Counted from the stretch's first letter, positions 1 through 11,400 are shown. The stretch: DNA of 64,000 nt from Rhizobium sp. (GCA_003527225.1 DPXQ01000116.1:54911-118910); one strand, 5' to 3'. The notes: generated by a model not told the origin, from the letters alone. Program-made: numbers and translations.

Positions 1-3109
<3,109 letters not shown>

Positions 3110-3349
3110 CGTCTTCCCTCCTGTTGAACCCCGATACCGGGTACCTGTATCCGGACGACACCGCACGTCGTGCAGAAAAAGCACGGTGCCAGCGTCGAAT
3201 GCCATCTCGATGCGCGAAGCAGAAGACAGGCAACCAGACCCTGACGTATCCGCCCGCACTGCAATCCTTCTTGTGCCCGAGGGCGCAAGATAGCGCGAAA
3301 AGGCCGCGAAGTTGTGACAAGCCTGCCATGCGCTGGCTGGCCATAACCT

Positions 3350-3380
3350 CGAATTAGGTCAACTCAACTGACCTAATTCG
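3350..3380. promoter_or_regulatory. Perfect 12-bp inverted repeat between divergent gltB and threonine aldolase genes
   Basis: Arms CGAATTAGGTCA (3350-3361) and TGACCTAATTCG (3369-3380) are exact inverted complements around a 7-nt spacer. No T-tract follows on either strand, so it does not look like a terminator. It sits 241 bp upstream of the gltB start and about 250 bp upstream of the aldolase start, inside a gene-free stretch of 524 bp (3110-3633) in which I found no convincing gene. A dimeric repressor or activator site, possibly for nitrogen or amino-acid control, is the simplest reading; the regulator is unknown. Confidence 0.5.
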
Positions 3381-3633
3381 GATGCCTCTATGACAGAAAC
3401 CATATATGACCGCAAGAGTGAAGCCAAAAAAATTAACGGCGCATCGACCAATGATTGCCCGGCACGCCACACTGACGAAATATTCTTTCTCAAGAAAGAG
3501 ATGCCGATCTCGTTTGTTGCGAGTGTGTGTTCCATCATATGGTCCATCTTTGAAACGATTGATCCGACCCCGGAAATGCCTAATCTCCCCGGAAAGAAAT
3601 TTCTCACTTGCCAAACCGATAGGAAAATCATCG

Positions 3634-4683
3634 ATGTTCTTTGCTTCCGACAATTGGGCCGGAGCCCATCCGCTGATCGCTGAAAGCCTCGTCAAGGAGG
3701 CGTCCGGCGCCGCCGCCGCATACGGCACGAGCGATCTCGACAAGCAGGTGGAAGAGCGCTTCAACCAGCTCTTCCAGCGCGAGGTCGCCGTCTTCTTCGT
3801 GGGCACGGGAACAGCCGCCAACTCATTGGCGCTGGCAAGCGTAGCCAAACCCGGCGGCGTCGTCTTCTGTCATTCGGAAGCCCATGTGACGGCGGACGAG
3901 TGCGGCGCACCGGAATTTCTCACCGGCGCCTGCCGTCTCGTGCCGGTCGAAGGACCGAACGGCAAGTTCGAACCCGCAGCGCTAAAGACGGCGATCGACC
4001 GCTTCCCTCCCGGCGCGGTGCATCAGGGCCGCCCCATGGTCGTTACCCTCACCCAGGCGACAGAGGCCGGCACGGTCTATTCGCTCGACGAGATCGAGGC
4101 AGTCGGCGCGATCGCCCGCCAGAACGGCCTGCCGCTGCACATGGATGGCGCGCGCTTCGCCAACGCCCTGGTGGCGCTCGAGACCACCGCCGCCGACATG
4201 ACCTGGAAGCGCGGCGTCGATATCCTTTCCTTCGGCGGAACGAAAAATGGATGCTGGTGTGTTGAGGCCATCGTCTTCATGAACCCGGACATGGCGCGCG
4301 AAATGCCATTCATCCGCAAACGCTCCGCGCAGCTGTTTTCCAAGACCCGTTTCATATCCGCCCAGCTCGAGGCCTATTTCGAAGGCGGACTGTGGCTCGA
4401 TCTGGCCCGCCACGCCAATGAGATGGCCGCACACCTTCGCGCCGGCATTCTCTCCTCCGGCAAAAGCCGCCTCGCCTGGGAAACCCAGTCGAACGAGGTT
4501 TTCGCAATCATCTCGAAGGACGCAGCGGCGCTCGCCGAAAGCAGGGGCGCCAAATTCTATGATTGGGCCGTTCCGAAGGATATGCCCGGCCTGCTTGGGG
4601 AAAACGAAACACTGATCCGCCTGGTGACGAGCTTCGCCACGACGGAACAGGAAATAGATCAGTTCGTCGAAGTATTATCCTGA
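3634..4683 (+). CDS. Low-specificity L-threonine aldolase / beta-eliminating lyase family
   Basis: A 349-residue PLP enzyme of fold type I, expected to cleave L-threonine or L-allo-threonine to glycine and acetaldehyde. The start is ATG 3634, giving MFFASDNWAG; the open frame extends further upstream but without family similarity. Visible landmarks are the substrate-loop region AYGTSDLD (30-36), the cofactor-binding DGAR with Asp171, and SFGGTKNG, whose Lys204 is the expected Schiff-base lysine. The protein is full length. It is divergent from gltB and convergent with hsp20, with a shared hairpin terminator between the convergent pair. It could equally be described as phenylserine aldolase; the family alone does not settle the substrate. 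Confidence 0.93.
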   Translation: MFFASDNWAGAHPLIAESLVKEASGAAAAYGTSDLDKQVEERFNQLFQREVAVFFVGTGTAANSLALASVAKPGGVVFCHSEAHVTADECGAPEFLTGACRLVPVEGPNGKFEPAALKTAIDRFPPGAVHQGRPMVVTLTQATEAGTVYSLDEIEAVGAIARQNGLPLHMDGARFANALVALETTAADMTWKRGVDILSFGGTKNGCWCVEAIVFMNPDMAREMPFIRKRSAQLFSKTRFISAQLEAYFEGGLWLDLARHANEMAAHLRAGILSSGKSRLAWETQSNEVFAIISKDAAALAESRGAKFYDWAVPKDMPGLLGENETLIRLVTSFATTEQEIDQFVEVLS

Positions 4684-4695
4684 TACAGGGTCGTG

Positions 4696-4730
4696 AAAAA
4701 AGCGGCCTCCTTGCGGAAGCCGCTTCGAAT
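4696..4730. terminator. Shared hairpin between convergent aldolase and hsp20 genes
   Basis: Stem AAGCGGC (4700-4706) pairs with GCCGCTT (4719-4725). The run of A before the stem gives a U-tract for the leftward hsp20 transcript, and TTCGAATTCT follows on the right for the aldolase transcript. Its position between two convergent stop codons suggests bidirectional use. Confidence 0.6.
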
Positions 4731-4750
4731 TCTGCTCCAGCCGTAAAGGC

Positions 4751-5218
4751 TTAGTTGACGTGAGCCTCGATGGCCTTGGTCGCGTTCGCCGGCTCTGCCG
4801 CGATCGCAATCTTGCGGGGCTTCATGGCTTCGGGGATATTGCGCAGAAGGTCGATGTGAAGCAGACCGTTCTTGAGCGAGGCATTCTTGACCTCGACATG
4901 ATCGGCAAGCTGAAAGCGGCGCTCGAAAGCGCGCTTGGCGATGCCGCGATAGAGGAATTCAGTCTGTTCGGCCTTGTCTTCCTCGGCCTTTTCACCCTTG
5001 ACCGTCAGCACATTCGCATGGGCCTCGATGGTCAGCTCGGATTCATCGAAACCGGCCACGGCCATGGTGATGCGATAGGCATTCTCGCCCGTGCGCTCGA
5101 TATTGTAGGGCGGATAGGTCTGTGCCTGCTCGGGCTGGCCAAGGCCGTCGAGCATCGTGAACAGGCGGTCGAAGCCGACTGTGGAACGGTAGAGAGGGGA
5201 AAAATCAACGTGACGCAT
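4751..5218 (-). CDS. ibpA: Small heat-shock protein, IbpA/Hsp20 class A
   Basis: A 155-residue alpha-crystallin-domain chaperone that holds unfolding proteins during heat stress. The start ATG at 5218 is fixed by the AAGGAGGACACC ribosome site and by the family N-terminus [20 protein letters not shown]. The alpha-crystallin domain covers about residues 38-140, including the [11 protein letters not shown] strand and [12 protein letters not shown] typical of the rhizobial class A proteins. A longer open frame to 5359 is not used. The leader carries a ROSE-type thermometer and a sigma-32-like promoter (separate entries), so heat control at both transcription and translation is predicted. Confidence 0.96.
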   Translation of the reverse strand: MRHVDFSPLYRSTVGFDRLFTMLDGLGQPEQAQTYPPYNIERTGENAYRITMAVAGFDESELTIEAHANVLTVKGEKAEEDKAEQTEFLYRGIAKRAFERRFQLADHVEVKNASLKNGLLHIDLLRNIPEAMKPRKIAIAAEPANATKAIEAHVN

Positions 5219-5311
5219 GGTGTCCTCCTTGAAGCGACGGATTGCCGGTCTGGTTTCGGAACCCCTGGCAGGCAGCCCCGAAATCGTTGCGCGGACCTCT
5301 TCAGCGTCCGC
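5219..5311 (-). promoter_or_regulatory. ROSE-type RNA thermometer in the hsp20 leader
   Basis: Read on the minus strand, three hairpins precede the start codon. Hairpin 1 is GCGGAC/GUCCGC (5311-5291). Hairpin 2 is UUUCGG/CCGAAA (5283-5254). Hairpin 3 is GUCGCUUCAAGGAGGAC (5238-5222), in which UCGCU pairs with AGGA of the Shine-Dalgarno sequence and leaves one G bulged. That U(U/C)GCU against AGGA with a bulged G is the defining ROSE signature. Heat would melt hairpin 3 and free the ribosome site. Confidence 0.85.
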
Positions 5312-5320
5312 AGAAAAAAG

Positions 5321-5347
5321 ATGGGAATGGCCGCATTTGGATTCAAG
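5321..5347 (-). promoter_or_regulatory. Sigma-32 (RpoH)-type promoter for hsp20
   Basis: On the minus strand CTTGAA (5347-5342) is followed after 15 nt by TCCCAT (5326-5321), close to the CTTGAA / CCCCAT consensus. Transcription would start near 5314, just before the first ROSE hairpin, so the predicted leader contains the whole thermometer and little else. Confidence 0.7.
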
Positions 5348-5455
5348 ACCTCGCGGCACCGCCTGTCTGTCCGAATGAACACGGCATGAACGATCGGTTC
5401 AGTCGTCATTCAGCGGCTATCGGTAAAACCACATTATCGGAGGCTATGCCCCGAC

Positions 5456-5541
5456 CACCGAAGTCCAACGTCCCTTCGCCTTCGGTGCCAATTGGCCGGA
5501 ACCGTCAACCTCTCCCCGTGCGAGGCGGTTCCGGCTTTTTT
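5456..5541 (+). ncRNA. Candidate small RNA: two stem-loops ending in an intrinsic terminator
   Basis: Hairpin CACCGAAG/CTTCGGTG (5456-5463 with 5480-5487) is followed by a perfect 10-bp stem GCCGGAACCG/CGGTTCCGGC (5495-5504 with 5526-5535) and TTTTTT (5536-5541). This is a textbook rightward terminator, yet no rightward gene lies upstream: hsp20 runs left and the next rightward gene starts at 5623. The larger loop holds the C-rich run CCTCTCCCC. The 5' end and promoter are not determined. The alternative is a leader attenuator for the downstream hydrolase. Confidence 0.45.
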
Positions 5542-5622
5542 CTTTGACCTGACCGATGCTTCATCCTATCCCCATAGCGGTTTGGGTATTCTCGCCCGGT
5601 ATCTGATTCGACGACTGCGAGC

Positions 5623-6573
5623 ATGGAAGCCATCCTTCACGCGACACCCGGAAATCCGGTCCCGGACAATTACATTGCCGGTTATTTCAAAGGCTATCGC
5701 GGTATCAATCTGCGCTACGCCGTGTTCCGTTCCCCGGTTTCCATCGCCAAGGGCACGGTGGTCCTTCTGCATGGCCGCAACGAATCCATCGAGAAATATT
5801 TCGAGACGATCAACGAGCTGACGGCACGCGGCCTCTGGGTCGCCACCTTCGATTTTCGCGGCCAGGGTGGATCGCAACGTCTGCTGAAGAATCCGCGCCT
5901 CGGCCATGTCCGTCACTTTTCGGATTACGTGCGCGACCTGGAACTTTTCCTGGAGCAGATCGTGTTGCCCGATACCCGGCTGCCCTTTTTCCTGCTGGCC
6001 CATTCCACCGGCGGACTGATCGCGCTGTCGGCCGCCCCGCGCCTTGCCAACCGCATCGACCGCATGGTCCTGCTGGCGCCTTTCGTCGGGCTTGGCGGAC
6101 AATCCCTGTCGCCGCGCAAGATCCATTTCCTGGCCACGCTTGCGCGCTGGAGCGGTCTCGGCCGCATCCGGTTCACCGCCGACGGCCCGCCGGAGCCCTT
6201 TGAGGCCAACCCCCTGACCTCGGATTCGGAGCGCTTCCGCCGCAATCGCCAGATCTTCACCGCCCACCGGGAACTCGCGCTCGGACCGCCGACGGCCCGC
6301 TGGCTCTACGAAGCGCAAACCACGATGAAGCGTGTTTCCAAACCCACCCATCTTTCGTCGATCACCGTGCCAACCGTCATCGTCGCACCGGGCAACGACA
6401 GACTCGTCCCCTATGCCTACCAGGAAAAGCTCTCGCAATATTTCCGCGCCGCGCAGCTCGTGCCGGTTCCGGGTGCCCGGCATGAAATCCTGCAGGAGCG
6501 AGACCGCTACCGCGCCCAGGCGCTGGCGGCCATCAATGCATTCATTCCCGGCAGCGATGCCGAGCAGGACTAA
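5623..6573 (+). CDS. Alpha/beta hydrolase, lysophospholipase/monoacylglycerol lipase type
   Basis: A 316-residue serine hydrolase of the lysophospholipase L2 (PldB) group. The nucleophile is Ser128 in LLAHSTGG, an A-x-S-x-G variant of the usual elbow. The other triad members are likely Asp259 in PGNDRLVP and His287 in PGARHEIL. The oxyanion region VVLLHGRNES lies near 47-55. There is no signal peptide, so it is cytoplasmic. No strong ribosome site precedes ATG 5623. It lies just downstream of the orphan terminator at 5526-5541 and is convergent with hisN. Lipid or ester substrate is inferred from family only. Confidence 0.85.
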   Translation: MEAILHATPGNPVPDNYIAGYFKGYRGINLRYAVFRSPVSIAKGTVVLLHGRNESIEKYFETINELTARGLWVATFDFRGQGGSQRLLKNPRLGHVRHFSDYVRDLELFLEQIVLPDTRLPFFLLAHSTGGLIALSAAPRLANRIDRMVLLAPFVGLGGQSLSPRKIHFLATLARWSGLGRIRFTADGPPEPFEANPLTSDSERFRRNRQIFTAHRELALGPPTARWLYEAQTTMKRVSKPTHLSSITVPTVIVAPGNDRLVPYAYQEKLSQYFRAAQLVPVPGARHEILQERDRYRAQALAAINAFIPGSDAEQD

Positions 6574-6608
6574 GGCCAATCGGCCCTAGTCGCTGAGGGG
6601 ACCGGCGT

Positions 6609-7385
6609 TCAAACGCGCGAAAGAATGGCAAGCGCCTGCGCATGCAGCGCGGGACTTCCCGCGGCCACGATCGAACCGCCCGCTTCCGGTCGTCCTCCGT
6701 CCCAGGTGGTGATGCATCCGCCCGCCTGTTCGATAATCGGGATCAGCGCGCCGACATCATAGGGCTTCAGGACCGTCTCGATCACCAGGTCCACATGGCC
6801 TGCGGCGAGAAGCGTATAGGCATAGCAATCGATGCCGTAGCGGAAGAGGCGGACCTTATCCTGCACCGCCTGGAAGCGCATTGCCTCCTCCCCCTTGAAA
6901 AGATGCGGCGAGGTTGTGAAGAGAATAGCGTTTTCGATGCCGCCGCAATCTCGGGTGCGGATCTGCCGCTCGCCGTCAGGGCCACTGTACCAGGAACGCT
7001 CTCCATCGGCGAAATAGCGCTCGCCGGTAAAGGGTTGGTCCATCAGGCCCATGACCGACCTGCCCTTTTCCTGAAAGCCGATCAGCGTTCCCCAGACGGG
7101 AACGCCCGAGATGAAGGCCCGCGTGCCGTCGATGGGATCGACCACCCAGACGTGATCCCGATCGGTCCCGACATCCTCGTGCTCCTCGCCGAGAACGCCG
7201 TGCTCTGGATATTCGACCTCGATCAGCGCCCGGATTGCTGCTTCCGCCGCCCGGTCGCCTTCGGTGACGGGATCGAAGCCGTGGGCTTCCTTGTTGACCA
7301 CATTGAGCGGGGAGCGAAAGCGAGGCAGGGTTTCGGCCTTGGCGGCCTCGGCAAGTCGGTAGAAGAAGGCGCGATCGGGACGCAT
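6609..7385 (-). CDS. hisN: Inositol-monophosphatase family protein, probable histidinol-phosphatase
   Basis: A 258-residue Mg-dependent phosphatase. Metal-binding residues are visible as Glu68 (GEEHE), Asp83 and Asp86 within DPIDGTRAFI, and Asp210 in YDVGALIPII. The DGTRAFI form and the overall length fit the histidinol-phosphatase branch (last phosphatase step of histidine synthesis) better than SuhB proper, but inositol-1-phosphatase activity cannot be excluded by eye. AGGAG precedes the ATG by about 11 nt. The gene is divergent from the MmgR sRNA, the arrangement that gave the Rfam suhB RNA family its name. Confidence 0.88.
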   Translation of the reverse strand: MRPDRAFFYRLAEAAKAETLPRFRSPLNVVNKEAHGFDPVTEGDRAAEAAIRALIEVEYPEHGVLGEEHEDVGTDRDHVWVVDPIDGTRAFISGVPVWGTLIGFQEKGRSVMGLMDQPFTGERYFADGERSWYSGPDGERQIRTRDCGGIENAILFTTSPHLFKGEEAMRFQAVQDKVRLFRYGIDCYAYTLLAAGHVDLVIETVLKPYDVGALIPIIEQAGGCITTWDGGRPEAGGSIVAAGSPALHAQALAILSRV

Positions 7386-7556
7386 TGATAGTCCGCTCCT
7401 GAAATTGGGGGATGCGGCCCTCTCTTAGCTGACCTGCGCCAATTTGCAATCCGGGGATTTCGCACTCCCGAGGTTCAAAACTGCGCAAAAAATCGTCACG
7501 CACAAAAAAGCATCAAAATCGCCCTTGACAATTGTGCGCTGCAATATTAGCGTTGC

Positions 7557-7638
7557 AGTACAGTCTTCGGACTGTAAATACCCTCCTTGGGTGTTTCCTC
7601 CCTAGATTTAGCCGCGCCAATGGCGCGGTTCTTTTTTT
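7557..7638 (+). ncRNA. mmgR: MmgR / suhB-family (alpha-r8) small regulatory RNA
   Basis: Three structural elements are visible. Hairpin 1 is ACAGTC-TTCG-GACTGT (7560-7575). Hairpin 2 is a short ACCC/GGGT stem with CCTCC exposed (7580-7592), followed by the single-stranded TTTCCTCCC. The terminator stem AGCCGCGCC/GGCGCGGTT (7610-7630) ends in TTTTTTT (7632-7638). A TTGACA box lies at 7525-7530 and an AT-rich TATTAG at 7545-7550. The layout and the location beside the inositol-monophosphatase gene match the rhizobial mmgR RNA, known in S. meliloti as a regulator of polyhydroxybutyrate accumulation. The CCTCC segments are suited to masking ribosome sites. It ends 20 bp before the convergent amidohydrolase stop codon. 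Confidence 0.85.
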
Positions 7639-7658
7639 CCGGAGAAGATTGTGTCGGA

Positions 7659-8543
7659 TTATTCTGCGGCCAGCGCCGTGTCGCCGGTATAGCCCGCGAC
7701 CAGCTCCGCCATCTGCCCCATGAAAACGGCAATCGTCGCGGCAAGTGCTGGAAAATCCGCCCGCTTGCGCAAGGTGACCTCGTCGATATAGAGCGCCCGG
7801 TTGACTTCGATCTGCAGCGCATGCAGTCCCTTCACCGGACGGCCGTAATGCTCGGTGATGAAACCTCCCGCATAAGGTTTGTTGCGCACGGCGGTGAACC
7901 CGAGCTCCTCCAGAAAGCCGAGCGCCGCATTGGAGAGGTCGGCCGACGCGCTGGTGCCGTAGCGATCGCCGATAATGAAATCCGGCCTGAGCGCGCTGCC
8001 CGAAACGCGGATATTGCCGGGCATCGAATGGCAGTCAATCAGGACGCCGAAGCCAAAGCGCGCATGCGTTCGCGCGATCAGTCTGCGCAGGCAGGCATGG
8101 TAGGGCTTGTAGACCGCATCGATTCGCTCGAGTGCCTCGGCAACGGGAAACCGCCGCTGATAGATCTCGACGTTTTCGGCCACGATGCGTGGGATCGTGC
8201 CAAGGCCGCCGGCGACACGGATCGAGCTGCAATTGGCGAAGGACGGAAGGGGATCGGTGAACATCCGCGGATCGAGCTCATAAGGCTCCCGGTTGACATC
8301 GACAAAGGCTCGCGGGAAATGGGCAAGCAACAGCGGCGCGCCGAAATCCGGCGCCGCGCCGAAAAGCTCGTCCACGAAATGGTCCTCCGAGCGCCGGATG
8401 GTCATTGTGTCGAGGCGCGAGTTCTGAAGGAATTCGGCCGGATAACGCCGCCCGCTATGGGGCGAGTTGTAAACGAAGGGAATGGTCTGCGTTTCGGGTT
8501 CACGCACCTCGAACAGCTCGAAATCGCACGACGTCCCGCCCAT
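7659..8543 (-). CDS. N-formylglutamate amidohydrolase family protein
   Basis: A 294-residue member of the N-formylglutamate deformylase family (Pfam FGase), predicted to hydrolyse N-formylglutamate or a related N-acyl amino acid. Landmarks are YNSPHSGRRYP near residue 45, HFVDELFG near 75, DVNREPYELDP near 103, and LIDCHSMPG near 192, which carry the conserved acidic and histidine residues expected to bind metal. No other histidine-utilisation (hut) genes are nearby, so a HutG role is not supported by context. The start ATG 8543 gives MGGTSCDF. The gene is transcribed toward the MmgR terminator. Confidence 0.88.
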   Translation of the reverse strand: MGGTSCDFELFEVREPETQTIPFVYNSPHSGRRYPAEFLQNSRLDTMTIRRSEDHFVDELFGAAPDFGAPLLLAHFPRAFVDVNREPYELDPRMFTDPLPSFANCSSIRVAGGLGTIPRIVAENVEIYQRRFPVAEALERIDAVYKPYHACLRRLIARTHARFGFGVLIDCHSMPGNIRVSGSALRPDFIIGDRYGTSASADLSNAALGFLEELGFTAVRNKPYAGGFITEHYGRPVKGLHALQIEVNRALYIDEVTLRKRADFPALAATIAVFMGQMAELVAGYTGDTALAAE

Positions 8544-8735
8544 TGCGCCCCTTCTTTACCAAATCAACAACTTGTATCGTCACGCATGTTGCCAGTTGCC
8601 CCTGCCGAAGTCCATACTGGGCGTATTGGCGACGGATAGCCCTTCCCCGCAAGTTCACCGGATATTTACCCCGGAAGAGCTAGCGTGATGGGCTGGAGTG
8701 CCATCCCTTAAATTAGTACGAGTAGCGGTCCATAC

Positions 8736-9098
8736 ATGATTCAGAAAATCCTCCTCGCCGAAGACGACAACGACATGCGCCGGTTTTTGGTCAAGGCCCT
8801 GGAAAAGGCCGGCTACAAGGTGTCTTCCTATGACAACGGCGCAAGCGCCTACGACCATCTGCGCGAGGAGCCCTTCTCCCTTCTGCTGACCGATATCGTC
8901 ATGCCCGAGATGGATGGCATCGAGCTGGCGCGCCGCGCCACCGAGCTCGATCCGGACCTCAAGGTGATGTTCATCACCGGCTTTGCGGCTGTCGCGCTCA
9001 ACGCCGATTCCAAGGCGCCGAAGGATGCCAAGGTGCTTTCCAAACCCTTCCACTTGCGTGATCTCGTCAACGAAGTGAACAAACTCCTTGCCGCATAG
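8736..9098 (+). CDS. cpdR: CpdR, single-domain response regulator controlling ClpXP substrate turnover
   Basis: A 120-residue stand-alone receiver domain. The phosphoacceptor is Asp53 in LLTDIVMPEMDG. The acidic pair AEDDND is at 8-13, the Thr switch in FITGFA near 85, and the Lys in LSKPFHLRDLVNE near 105. The near-complete identity of this C-terminal stretch to remembered rhizobial CpdR1 sequences supports the name. In Caulobacter and Sinorhizobium, unphosphorylated CpdR localises ClpXP to the pole so that cell-cycle proteins are degraded; the CckA-ChpT relay phosphorylates it. It precedes tRNA-Val, as I recall for S. meliloti. Confidence 0.95.
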   Translation: MIQKILLAEDDNDMRRFLVKALEKAGYKVSSYDNGASAYDHLREEPFSLLLTDIVMPEMDGIELARRATELDPDLKVMFITGFAAVALNADSKAPKDAKVLSKPFHLRDLVNEVNKLLAA

Positions 9099-9182
9099 GG
9101 AGCTGTAAAAAACTCTTCACAAAACCGGAAAAAGCCTATTGACGGCCCCGCCGGTTTTGTGGTCTATCCGCCGCCATCGGAT

Positions 9183-9257
<75 letters not shown>

Positions 9258-9271
9258 TCCAGTTTCAGATC

Positions 9272-9304
9272 AAAGGCTTGCCGGGAAATCGGCGAGCCTT
9301 TGTC
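9272..9304 (+). terminator. Terminator downstream of tRNA-Val
   Basis: Stem AAAGGCTTGCCG (9272-9283) pairs with CGGCGAGCCTTT (9290-9301) with one mismatch, followed by GTCGTTA. The T-run lies within the stem end rather than after it, so strength is uncertain. Confidence 0.6.
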
Positions 9305-9385
9305 GTTATGGGCCAAGGCATCGATCGCACGGTTACGCGGACCAGTCCACGGCACACCTTCCTGTCCTCTCATGCTTGAGAACCT

Positions 9386-9799
9386 TCAGGCAGGACTGAT
9401 CTTCGTCACCTCGTCGCCCACATAGACGATGACATAACCGCCTCTTGGCTCCGCCTCAGACGCCCGGCGCTGGAGCTGGCCGATATAGGGTTCGCGTTTC
9501 CAGACATCACCGTGGTTCTTATCCACCAGAACTGTGATCTGCGGCCCCTGTTCGTAGACCATCATATGGCACAGCGTCGGGTCCCACTCCGGCCCCATCT
9601 CTGGATCGGACATCCAGATACAGAGAAAGTCCCTGCATGTGGCGGGCCTCGCCTCGTATTGCGAGCAGCCTTTTCCGGCAACGCAATGGCGGCACAATGT
9701 GTTGGCAGGCTTTTCCAGTTCGTCGATATCCGGCAGGTCGCAGCACAGCGTGCAGGATCTGCAGGCTCTCTCCGCAATGGTGTGAACAGCAGCTCTCAT
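9386..9799 (-). CDS. YkgJ-family cysteine-cluster protein
   Basis: A 137-residue protein with the Fe- or Zn-chelating cysteine cluster of the YkgJ/CxxCxxCC family: CRSCTLCC at 13-20, then CRHC, GKGCSQYE and TCRDFLC, with the usual ARPATCRDF motif. Function is unknown; members are proposed to bind metal or modify it. There is no signal peptide. It is convergent with tRNA-Val and lies between the tRNA and the coiled-coil gene, transcribed in the same direction as the latter with about 100 bp between them. Confidence 0.82.
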   Translation of the reverse strand: MRAAVHTIAERACRSCTLCCDLPDIDELEKPANTLCRHCVAGKGCSQYEARPATCRDFLCIWMSDPEMGPEWDPTLCHMMVYEQGPQITVLVDKNHGDVWKREPYIGQLQRRASEAEPRGGYVIVYVGDEVTKISPA

Positions 9800-9897
9800 T
9801 CGCCAAATGCCCCTGGGGCCGACCTCTGTGCCAGCGGAGAGGTTTCACATGAGGCCCGGAGCTTGTCCAGCGATGATGAAACCGTAAGGCCCGCCCG

Positions 9898-11400
9898 TTA
9901 GATGTCGGCCACCGGCGGCGAGCGAAGCGACTTCTCCGAGATTTCGATGATCGGCTTCGGCCCTGCCGCCCCAGCGGCCAGCGGCCGTGTCTCCAGACTG
10001 TCATGGACCGTATTCACTGCCGGCGCAGGCGCGTTGCGATCGTTGCGTGCGACCTCGAGCTGACCGGTCAGGATCGCGATCTCCGATTTGAGCTGGCGGA
10101 TTTCCGCCTTCGTGACCTCGGCGCTTGAGCGCAACTGCCGTATTTCCTCGCTGTCCGCATGGGCACGCTGGTCGAGATCGCGCCGCATAGTCTCGTTGTC
10201 GCGATCGCGCTTGCCCCGCAGGTTCTCCAGATCGCGCATGCGCATGGTCAGCTCGCTGACCTGCAACGAAAGTTCGCGGCGCACCGCCTCATTCTCCGAG
10301 TTTCCTGCCCGCGCCGCCGCCAGCTCCTGCGCCAGGCGCTCCGCCCGCAAGTCCGTCGTGGAAAGTTCCGCCTTGGTCTGCTTGAGCTCGCCACGAACGG
10401 CCTGAAGCTCGTCTTCGGCCATCTTGCTACGGCTGCGCGCGGTGACGAGCAGCTTCTCGACAAGCTCGGCCTTCGAGTGGATCGCCTCGTGTTTCGTGGC
10501 AAGTCGCGACATTTCGATCGCTGTCGCGCTCTGCTGGTTATCGATCTCCGATTGGAGGCGTTTGACCTTTTCTTCAGCGAACGAAAGCTCCTGCCGGAGC
10601 GCCGTCACTTCGCCGAGCAGATTGCGCGCCATTGTTTCGTGGTGCTCAAGCGAATTCTTGAGCTGCACCTTCTCCTCGTTAAGGCGCGCGATTTCACGCG
10701 CCTGCGCGTCCGATTCCCGCTTGGACGTTTCGGAAAGCACGTGATGGGAGGTCCGCTCCGTTTCGTATTTCTCCCGCATTTCCGCGAATTCGCGATTGCG
10801 CAGATCGAGGTCCTGATGCGCCCGCTTCAGCAGTGCAGCAGTCTCGTCATATTGCGAAACACGCTCGTCGAGCTCGCGTCCGGTGTCGCGCAGGCGCGAC
10901 TGGATGATCTGCAATTCCTGGGCATTGACGTCATGCAGCGCCTGCAGCTTGATCAGCTTTTCGCGCATCTCCTCCGTCTCGATTCGAAGCTGGGCGTTGT
11001 CCGCCTTGAGTTCCTTGTTTTCGGCGGCGCTGCGCGTAGCCTCCGCGTCGAGCTTGCGTCGTGCACTGCTCTCATATTCGAGCAGCGAGGTGATCCTGGC
11101 CTGTTCGGTGCGCAGATTTCCAAGCTCGCTCAGGGCCTCGCCGTGCGCGCCAAGAAGCGACGCAACACGCTCCTGCACGAAACCTATGCCGGAGAGCAGT
11201 TCTTCGGAGGAAAGCTGGTTTTCCTCGATGACCGCGCCAAAGGCTTGGCATTCGCCCAGATCACGCTTCGGTTGTGACTGGGAAGGGCGCAGCGATACCG
11301 GGCCGGGGGCCCTGTCTTCCGGGCCGGACGACAGCGTGGTGCCCGTTTTCCCCTGCTCGTCGGTACGGCGAAAAAAGCTCATGACCATCCCGGCCCCCAT
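9898..11400 (-). CDS. Large coiled-coil protein of unknown function
   Basis: A 500-residue cytoplasmic protein with no recognised enzymatic domain. From about residue 60 to 445 it is almost uninterrupted heptad-type coiled coil rich in Glu, Lys, Arg, Gln and Leu, with segments such as AELVEKLLVTARSR and LRAERLAQELAAARA. The first 55 and last 55 residues are Pro/Ser/Ala-rich and probably disordered, ending PPVADI. There is no signal peptide or membrane segment. Three in-frame starts compete (11400, 11388, 11382); the last gives MSFFRRTDEQ. It is long enough to form a rod of several tens of nanometres, so a scaffold, polarity or chromosome-organising role is possible but unproven. A near-match to a CtrA box lies just upstream (11420-11434). 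Confidence 0.8.
   Translation of the reverse strand: MGAGMVMSFFRRTDEQGKTGTTLSSGPEDRAPGPVSLRPSQSQPKRDLGECQAFGAVIEENQLSSEELLSGIGFVQERVASLLGAHGEALSELGNLRTEQARITSLLEYESSARRKLDAEATRSAAENKELKADNAQLRIETEEMREKLIKLQALHDVNAQELQIIQSRLRDTGRELDERVSQYDETAALLKRAHQDLDLRNREFAEMREKYETERTSHHVLSETSKRESDAQAREIARLNEEKVQLKNSLEHHETMARNLLGEVTALRQELSFAEEKVKRLQSEIDNQQSATAIEMSRLATKHEAIHSKAELVEKLLVTARSRSKMAEDELQAVRGELKQTKAELSTTDLRAERLAQELAAARAGNSENEAVRRELSLQVSELTMRMRDLENLRGKRDRDNETMRRDLDQRAHADSEEIRQLRSSAEVTKAEIRQLKSEIAILTGQLEVARNDRNAPAPAVNTVHDSLETRPLAAGAAGPKPIIEISEKSLRSPPVADI

Noticed and set aside
3390..3683. Rightward 97-codon frame starting just after the palindrome
   Set aside because: It runs into the aldolase gene in another frame, has no ribosome site and no recognisable similarity.
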